10,447 nucleotides of DNA, from NCBI GenBank assembly GCA_036524855.1, contig DATDBL010000165.1:1-10447 (forward strand), in the 5' to 3' direction. The DNA is from Aldersonia sp036524855 (GTDB taxonomy: Bacteria; Actinomycetota; Actinomycetes; Mycobacteriales; Mycobacteriaceae). Both the position numbers and the translations under genes were made by a program. Within the stretch, counting starts at the first letter, position 1. The number at the start of each line of letters is the position of its first letter. Shown one piece after another: positions 6,699-10,447 of the stretch. Below the pieces are notes generated by a model, which ran no database searches, had not been told where the DNA came from, and worked only from the letters and a program-made list of their open reading frames with translations.

Positions 6699-6721
6699 CC
6701 CGCACCGAAACCCGGTGCGGG
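6699..6721 (+). terminator. Terminator-like hairpin after etfA
   Basis: CCCGCACCG (6699-6707) pairs perfectly with CGGTGCGGG (6713-6721) around a 5-base loop, and the stem can extend through GGCC on both sides with one bulged base. It starts 22 bases after the etfA stop. No T-run follows, as is common in high-GC actinobacteria. It probably ends the etfBA transcript or reduces read-through into the nitroreductase gene. Confidence 0.6.
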
Positions 6722-6738
6722 CCGACCTGCGCTGTGAG

Positions 6739-6744
6739 TATCGT
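6739..6744 (+). promoter_or_regulatory. Candidate -10 hexamer for a leaderless nitroreductase mRNA
   Basis: TATCGT fits TANNNT and ends 8 bases before the GTG start at 6753, which lacks a Shine-Dalgarno. No convincing -35 is seen; the expected place overlaps the end of the etfA hairpin. A separate promoter here would make 6753-10023 its own transcription unit. Confidence 0.35.
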
Positions 6745-6752
6745 CACCTTTC

Positions 6753-7391
6753 GTGGACTTCGACGAGGTGGCGACGACGACCCGTGCGGTGCGCAAGCGG
6801 CTGGATCTCGACCGGCCGGTCGAGCCCGAGGTGATCACCGAGTGCCTGCGGATCGCGATGCAGGCGCCGACCGGATCGAACGCCCAGAGCTGGCGGTTCG
6901 TGGTCGTCACCGACCCCGAGAAGCGCGAAGCTCTAGCCGAGTGTTACCGGGTGGGCTGGGAGACCGCGTACGGCGGCGGCGCGGCCGCGATGGCCCGTGT
7001 GCCCGAGGAGCGCCGGGCCCAGCAGGAGCGGGTCCGCTCGTCCTCGCAGTACCTCGCCGACAACCTGCACCGGGTGCCGGTGCACGTGATCCCGTGCGGC
7101 CTGGGGCGCCCGAGTGAGGGCACGGCGGCCGCGTGGCCGGGCTTCCTCGGCTCCGTCATTCCGGCGGTGTGGTCGTTCCAGCTCGCGCTGCGCAGCCGCG
7201 GCCTCGGCTCCGTGTACACCACCCTGCACCTGTTCGAGGAGGCGAAAGCCGCTCGGGTGCTGGGCATTCCGGACACGGTTACGCAGGTCGCGCTGATCCC
7301 GGTCGCCTACACGTTGGGCACCGACTTCAAGCCCGCGACGCGGCGCCCGGTCGAGGACGTCACCTATTGGAACGGTTGGAAGGCTCCCTGA
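6753..7391 (+). CDS. Nitroreductase-family FMN oxidoreductase
   Basis: A flavin enzyme expected to use NAD(P)H to reduce nitro, quinone or similar compounds in the cytoplasm; the natural substrate is unknown. The 212 residues show the family plan: an N-terminal phosphate/FMN-binding stretch TTRAVRKRLDLDRPV (9-23), the MQAPTGSNAQSWRFVVV segment (about 36-52) that contacts FMN, a variable helical middle (70-125) and a C-terminal AVWSFQLALRSRGLGSVYTTLH region with LIPVAYTLG following. The GTG at 6753 is the usual family start just before DFDEV. No Shine-Dalgarno precedes it, but a TANNNT hexamer 8 bases upstream would allow a leaderless mRNA. Its last bases overlap the probable start of the nucleotidyltransferase gene, so they are likely co-transcribed. 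Confidence 0.9.
   Translation: MDFDEVATTTRAVRKRLDLDRPVEPEVITECLRIAMQAPTGSNAQSWRFVVVTDPEKREALAECYRVGWETAYGGGAAAMARVPEERRAQQERVRSSSQYLADNLHRVPVHVIPCGLGRPSEGTAAAWPGFLGSVIPAVWSFQLALRSRGLGSVYTTLHLFEEAKAARVLGIPDTVTQVALIPVAYTLGTDFKPATRRPVEDVTYWNGWKAP
7353..7357 (+). promoter_or_regulatory. Possible ribosome binding site for the nucleotidyltransferase
   Basis: GAGGA inside the end of the nitroreductase gene lies 9 bases before an in-frame TTG at 7367. It is the best-spaced Shine-Dalgarno for any possible start of the next gene and decides the start used here. Confidence 0.4.
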
Positions 7392-8137
7392 ACGACTCCT
7401 TCGTCGCCGAGATCGCCGACGCCCTCTACGCTCTCGACGGCGTCGAGGCGGTGGCGCTCGGCGGTTCCCGCGCCGCCGGTCTCGAACGGCCGGACAGCGA
7501 CTGGGATTTCGGACTGTACTACCGCGGCGCGTTCGATCCGCAGCGGTTGCGCGACCTAGGCTACGACGGCTATGTGTCGGAGCTGGGGGAGTGGGGCGGC
7601 GGACTGTTCAACGGCGGCGCCTGGCTGCGGATCCACGGTCGCAAGGTCGACGTGATGTTCCGCGACCTCGACGCCGTCGAACACGAACTCGCCCAGGCAC
7701 AGATCGGTAGCTTCCACCGGGAGCCGCTCTTCCACCATCTCGCCGGCATGCCGTCCTACCTCGTCGTGGCCGAACTGGCGGTGAACCGAGTGCTGCGTGG
7801 GTCGTTGCCGTCACCCGAGTTCCCGGAAGCGTTGCGCCGCACCGCGCCTCCGGTGTGGCTGCAGGCCGCTGACCTGCTGTTCGACTACGCGCGTACGAAC
7901 TACGCCGTCCGAGGGCAGGTCACCGAGTGCGCGGGCCTGCTCGCCTGGGCGGCGATGTGTGTGGCACATGCGGTCCTGGCCGCCCGCGGACAGTGGTGCG
8001 TCAACGAGAAGTCGATGCTGGAACGGGCGGGACTGCGCGGCATCGACGAAATCGTGCTCGCGCTCTCGTCCGATCCGACAGAGTTGACGCGTAGCGTGAA
8101 CCACGTCCAGCAACTCTGTCGAAAGGTGCGGCAATGA
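7367..8137 (+). CDS. MNT-type nucleotidyltransferase domain protein
   Basis: Member of the Pol-beta nucleotidyltransferase superfamily, which transfers an NMP to a small molecule, protein or RNA; its target is unknown. Using the TTG at 7367 gives 256 residues. The signature is complete: Gly33-Ser34 in LGGSRAAG, two metal-binding Asp in DSDWD (Asp45, Asp47) and the third Asp in KVDVMF (Asp95). The C-terminal half (about 130-250) is helical, as in antibiotic or MNT nucleotidyltransferases. There is no ATG or GTG start before the catalytic motif. TTG 7367 (with GAGGA), TTG 7376 or CTG 7388, the last overlapping the nitroreductase stop as CTGA, are the options, so the N-terminus is uncertain by up to 7 residues. 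Its stop overlaps the next gene as ATGA (8134-8137). Alternatives: an aminoglycoside- or lincosamide-like resistance enzyme, or a housekeeping modifier. Confidence 0.82.
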   Translation: MERLEGSLNDSFVAEIADALYALDGVEAVALGGSRAAGLERPDSDWDFGLYYRGAFDPQRLRDLGYDGYVSELGEWGGGLFNGGAWLRIHGRKVDVMFRDLDAVEHELAQAQIGSFHREPLFHHLAGMPSYLVVAELAVNRVLRGSLPSPEFPEALRRTAPPVWLQAADLLFDYARTNYAVRGQVTECAGLLAWAAMCVAHAVLAARGQWCVNEKSMLERAGLRGIDEIVLALSSDPTELTRSVNHVQQLCRKVRQ

Positions 8138-9054
8138 CGCCACTGCAGCGCTACATCGCCGAGGAGATCGCGGTCGACCATGCCGACGGCCTGATGACCA
8201 GGCGGGAAGCGATGCGCCGCCTCGGTCTGCTCGGGTTGACCGTCGCGGCCGCGTCGTCGGTGCTCGCGGCGTGCTCGTCGAACGACTCCGCCGGCACTGC
8301 GCCGACCGCGACCGCCACCACCAACGCGACCGACACCGGGTCCGCCGCCGCCGAACCGCCGGGGATGGCGGACGCCGTCGAGACGGAGGCGATCACCTTC
8401 GAAGGCCCGAACGGCACGCTGCAGGGCGCGTGGGCCGCGGCCGAGGACCCGCGCGGTGCGGTGCTCGTGATACACGAGAACCGCGGGCTCACCGACCACA
8501 TTCGCTCCGTGGCAGGACGTTTGGCTGGAGCAGGGTACTCGGCGCTGGCGATCGACCTGCTCTCGGAGGAGGGTGGCACAGCGACCTTCGCCGATCCGGC
8601 TCAGGCGACCGCGGCGCTCGGCCAGGTGCCACCGGAACGGTTCGTTGCCGACATGAAGGCCGGCATCGACGAGATCGCCCGCCGCGAACCCGACGCGAAG
8701 ATCGGCCAGATCGGCTTCTGTATGGGCGGCGGGCTGACCTGGTTGATGCTCACCTCGGACGAACCCCGGCTCGCCGCCGCGGCGCCATTCTATGGCCCGC
8801 TGCCGGAGAACGCGAACTTCGCCGGGTCGAACGCCGCGGTGCTGGGCATTTACGCCGCGATGGACGACCGCGTGAACGCCACCCGCGACGCGGCCGGGGC
8901 GGCGTTGACCCAGGCCGATCTCACCCACGAGATCGTCACCGAACCCGACGCCAACCACGCGTTCTTCAACGACACAGGGCAGCGCTACAACCCCACCGCG
9001 GCGGCGGACGCCTGGAACCGTGTGCTCGACTGGTACGGGCAGTACCTCGGATAG
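8134..9054 (+). CDS. Dienelactone hydrolase family protein, predicted Tat-exported lipoprotein
   Basis: Alpha/beta hydrolase of the dienelactone hydrolase family; the substrate is unknown. Of 306 residues, the first 47 form an export signal: a long 20-residue lead, the twin-arginine stretch TRREAMRRLGL (22-32), a hydrophobic core and a lipobox LAAC with Cys47. A Ser/Thr/Ala-rich linker (48-77) follows, as in lipoproteins tethered outside the membrane. The catalytic domain has HENRGL (114-119), the nucleophile Cys196 in GFCMGGG, an Asp at 244 or 245 in AAMDDRV and His275 in DANHAFF, so the Cys-Asp-His triad is intact. The ATG overlaps the nucleotidyltransferase stop by 4 bases (ATGA), indicating coupled translation. 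The aldo/keto reductase follows after 18 bases. Export outside the cytoplasm is unusual next to cytoplasmic partners. Confidence 0.92.
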   Translation: MTPLQRYIAEEIAVDHADGLMTRREAMRRLGLLGLTVAAASSVLAACSSNDSAGTAPTATATTNATDTGSAAAEPPGMADAVETEAITFEGPNGTLQGAWAAAEDPRGAVLVIHENRGLTDHIRSVAGRLAGAGYSALAIDLLSEEGGTATFADPAQATAALGQVPPERFVADMKAGIDEIARREPDAKIGQIGFCMGGGLTWLMLTSDEPRLAAAAPFYGPLPENANFAGSNAAVLGIYAAMDDRVNATRDAAGAALTQADLTHEIVTEPDANHAFFNDTGQRYNPTAAADAWNRVLDWYGQYLG

Positions 9055-9058
9055 ACAC

Positions 9059-9066
9059 AGGAAGGA
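9059..9066 (+). promoter_or_regulatory. Ribosome binding site of the aldo/keto reductase
   Basis: AGGAAGGA lies 6 bases before TTG 9073 and just after the stop of the hydrolase gene. It fixes the unusual TTG as the start, since no ATG or GTG lies before the conserved LGSSDLDVYPLNLGG. Confidence 0.65.
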
Positions 9067-9072
9067 ACGACA

Positions 9073-10023
9073 TTGGCCAGGCTCGGCAGCAGCGACCTCG
9101 ACGTCTACCCACTCAACCTGGGCGGCAACACCTTCGGGTGGACCAGCGACAAGGACACGTCCTTCGCCGTCCTCGACGCCTACGCCGTCGCGGGCGGCAA
9201 CTTCGTCGACACCTCGGACAGCTACATGGCGTCGGCGCCCGGGCTGCGGGGCGGGGAGTCGGAGACCGTCCTCGGACAGTGGTTCCACGAACGCGGCAAC
9301 CGCGACGCGATCGTGCTCGCCACCAAGGTGAGTCGGCACCCGGAGTTCCACGGGCTCGCGCCCGACACGATCGCCCGCGCCGCCGAGGCATCCCTGCGCC
9401 GACTGCAGACCGATCACATCGATCTGTATTACGCGCATTACGACGACGAGACGGTGTCGATGGCCGACTCGCTCGGTGCCTTCGACGAACTCGTGCGCGC
9501 CGGCAAGGTCCGTTGCGTCGGCATCTCGAACTATGCCCCGGCACGCGTGCAGGAGTGGCTGGACACCGCCGACGCCAACGGGTTCGCGAGACCGGTTGCG
9601 CTGCAACCGCACTACAACCTGGTCACCCGGGAACCGTTCGAGTCCCAGTACCGGCCGCTGGCGGAGCGCTTCGACCTCGGGGTGCTGCCGTATTTCGCGC
9701 TCGCGGCGGGCTTCCTCGCCGGAAAGTACCGCAGCGAGGCCGATCTCGAGGGCGCGTCGCGTGGCGCGATGGCGGGGCGCTACCTTTCTCCGGAAAGCCT
9801 CGCCGTGGTCGATGAATTGGACAAGGTCGCCGCGGCGCACGACTGCGCACTCGCCACCGTCGCGGTGGCGTGGCTGCTGGCGCAGCCGACGGTGGTCGCG
9901 CCGATCGCGAGCGCGCGGGTCCCCGAGCAACTCGACGCGCTGCTCGCCGCGACCGGCCTCGTCCTCACCGACGTCGAACTCGGCCGGCTGGGTGAGGTTT
10001 CCGCGCGCGTGCCGGTGGGCTGA
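9073..10023 (+). CDS. Aldo/keto reductase
   Basis: NADPH-dependent (beta/alpha)8-barrel oxidoreductase acting on aldehydes, ketones or sugars; the substrate is not predictable. The 316 residues contain the catalytic tetrad in order: Asp46 and Tyr51 (NFVDTSDSYM), Lys85 (LATKVS) and His122 (YYAHYDDE). Also present are LGGNTFGW (16-23), RAGKVRCVGISNY (142-154), QPHYNLVTRE (178-187) and the cofactor-phosphate-binding IASARVPEQL (278-287), which stands where GASRPEQL is more usual. Overall it resembles the AKR11/12-like bacterial general AKR group. The start is TTG with a strong Shine-Dalgarno. It follows the hydrolase gene by 18 bases and is probably the last gene of the operon, as the next gene is convergent with an 18-base gap. 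Confidence 0.94.
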   Translation: MARLGSSDLDVYPLNLGGNTFGWTSDKDTSFAVLDAYAVAGGNFVDTSDSYMASAPGLRGGESETVLGQWFHERGNRDAIVLATKVSRHPEFHGLAPDTIARAAEASLRRLQTDHIDLYYAHYDDETVSMADSLGAFDELVRAGKVRCVGISNYAPARVQEWLDTADANGFARPVALQPHYNLVTREPFESQYRPLAERFDLGVLPYFALAAGFLAGKYRSEADLEGASRGAMAGRYLSPESLAVVDELDKVAAAHDCALATVAVAWLLAQPTVVAPIASARVPEQLDALLAATGLVLTDVELGRLGEVSARVPVG

Positions 10024-10046
10024 ACCGCGGTGCGCGACGTTTCAGC
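10019..10046. terminator. Possible bidirectional terminator between convergent genes
   Basis: GCTGAA (10019-10024) and TTCAGC (10041-10046) are complementary, and inner CGCG pairs could extend the stem. The arms include both stop codons: AKR TGA at 10021-10023 and transporter TGA, read on the minus strand, at 10042-10044. The stem is short and without T-runs, so support is weak. Confidence 0.3.
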
Positions 10047-10447
10047 GCATCCCGATGTAGATCTCGCCGGTGGTGACGTCTTCTTCGAGCGCCTCGAGGG
10101 AGCGGCCGCGCGTTTCGGGTACCTTGGTCCACACGAACGCGAGCGCGGCCACGCCGATGACGGCGAACATGAAGAACGAGCCGGTGATGCCGATTCCCTT
10201 GACGAGGGTCGGGAAGAACAGCGCCAGGATTCCGTTGGTGGTCCAGCCGAAGAAGACCGAGATTCCGATGCCGAGGCCGCGCATGTGCAGCGGGAAGATC
10301 TCGGCCAGCCACACCCACACGGCGATGTTGAGGAAGGACTGCATCGACAGCACGAACGCCGCGACCAGGACGAGGATCACGAACGGCCGCGCAGGGTTGC
10401 CCGCGGGCAACAGGATCGAGGCGGCGCCGATCAGGCAGTGGCAGATC
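10042..10447 (-). CDS. MFS sugar-porter family transporter, C-terminal part
   Basis: A proton-coupled or facilitated sugar or polyol carrier in the cytoplasmic membrane. Only the last 134 codons are in the window; the reading frame is open to the right edge, so the N-terminal part and start lie outside. Visible are several late transmembrane helices, the loop motif WLAEIFPLHMRGLGIGIS, a tract NGILALFFPTLVKGIG, and the sugar-porter C-terminal signature PETRGRSLEALEE just after the last helix, followed by a short cytoplasmic tail ending YIGMR. It is convergent with the aldo/keto reductase. The substrate cannot be told from this part. Confidence 0.93.
   Translation of the reverse strand, partial: ICHCLIGAASILLPAGNPARPFVILVLVAAFVLSMQSFLNIAVWVWLAEIFPLHMRGLGIGISVFFGWTTNGILALFFPTLVKGIGITGSFFMFAVIGVAALAFVWTKVPETRGRSLEALEEDVTTGEIYIGMR

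Noticed and set aside
4865..6910. Very long minus-strand open frame (681 codons) opposite etfB-etfA
   Set aside because: It mirrors the codon bias of etfBA in GC-rich DNA; the conceptual product is Arg/Gly/Asp/Leu-rich without motifs, and both etf genes beneath it are certain.
7133..7366. Upstream in-frame ATG at 7133 for the nucleotidyltransferase
   Set aside because: The extension lies inside the nitroreductase gene in another frame and encodes an Arg/His-rich sequence of shadow type.
7900..9930. Minus-strand open frame of 676 codons opposite the nucleotidyltransferase, hydrolase and AKR
   Set aside because: Low-complexity Arg/Gly/Val-rich product spanning three well-supported genes on the other strand; a composition artefact.
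1..10447. tRNA, rRNA or phage genes
   Set aside because: No cloverleaf-like segment, rRNA-like tract, integrase or structural phage protein was seen on either strand.

Overview
The window comes from a high-GC actinobacterium. The most likely source is a mycolic-acid-forming member of the Mycobacteriales such as Rhodococcus, Gordonia, Nocardia or Williamsia. The reason is the core block: a SAM methyltransferase, a GH57/DUF1957 glucan branching enzyme and a GT4 glycosyltransferase on the minus strand, divergent from etfB-etfA on the plus strand. This matches the order and orientation of Rv3030-Rv3031-Rv3032 and Rv3029c-Rv3028c (fixA/fixB) in Mycobacterium tuberculosis. The genus cannot be fixed by reading alone.

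Layout. Bases 1-240 hold no gene I can support. At 241-948 (+) lies an unrecognised four-helix membrane protein with visibly lower GC than the rest. The convergent gap 949-1123 holds two consecutive large inverted repeats, one with perfect 21-bp arms. From 4700 down to 1124 (-) runs a tight three-gene operon (methyltransferase, GH57 branching enzyme, GT4 glucosyltransferase) whose two junctions are 4-base stop/start overlaps (GTGA and ATGA). In M. tuberculosis these functions belong to intracellular alpha-glucan and methylglucose lipopolysaccharide (MGLP) synthesis. MGLP is a polymethylated polysaccharide that binds long acyl-CoAs and modulates fatty acid synthesis.

The divergent region 4701-4888 carries a candidate leaderless promoter for the methyltransferase and a 20-bp TetR-like palindrome close to the etf side. 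etfB-etfA (4889-6676, +) encode the electron transfer flavoprotein that takes electrons from acyl-CoA dehydrogenases in beta-oxidation. The shared control region therefore sits between fatty-acid catabolism and synthesis of a fatty-acid-binding polysaccharide.

After a hairpin at 6699-6721, four closely packed plus-strand genes run from 6753 to 10023. They encode a nitroreductase-family flavoprotein, a small MNT-type nucleotidyltransferase, a dienelactone-hydrolase-family protein with a Tat-like signal and lipobox, and an aldo/keto reductase. Overlaps or an 18-base gap suggest one operon. Its joint function is not known; reductive and hydrolytic handling of small or xenobiotic compounds is a guess. 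The right edge (10042-10447, -) is the C-terminal part of a sugar-porter-type MFS transporter cut by the window end.

Most of the window is ordinary. The parts most worth a second look are the etf/MGLP control region, the paired inverted repeats at 989-1117, the Glu-to-Val change two residues after the putative catalytic Asp of the GH57 enzyme, and the nitroreductase-nucleotidyltransferase-hydrolase-AKR operon.
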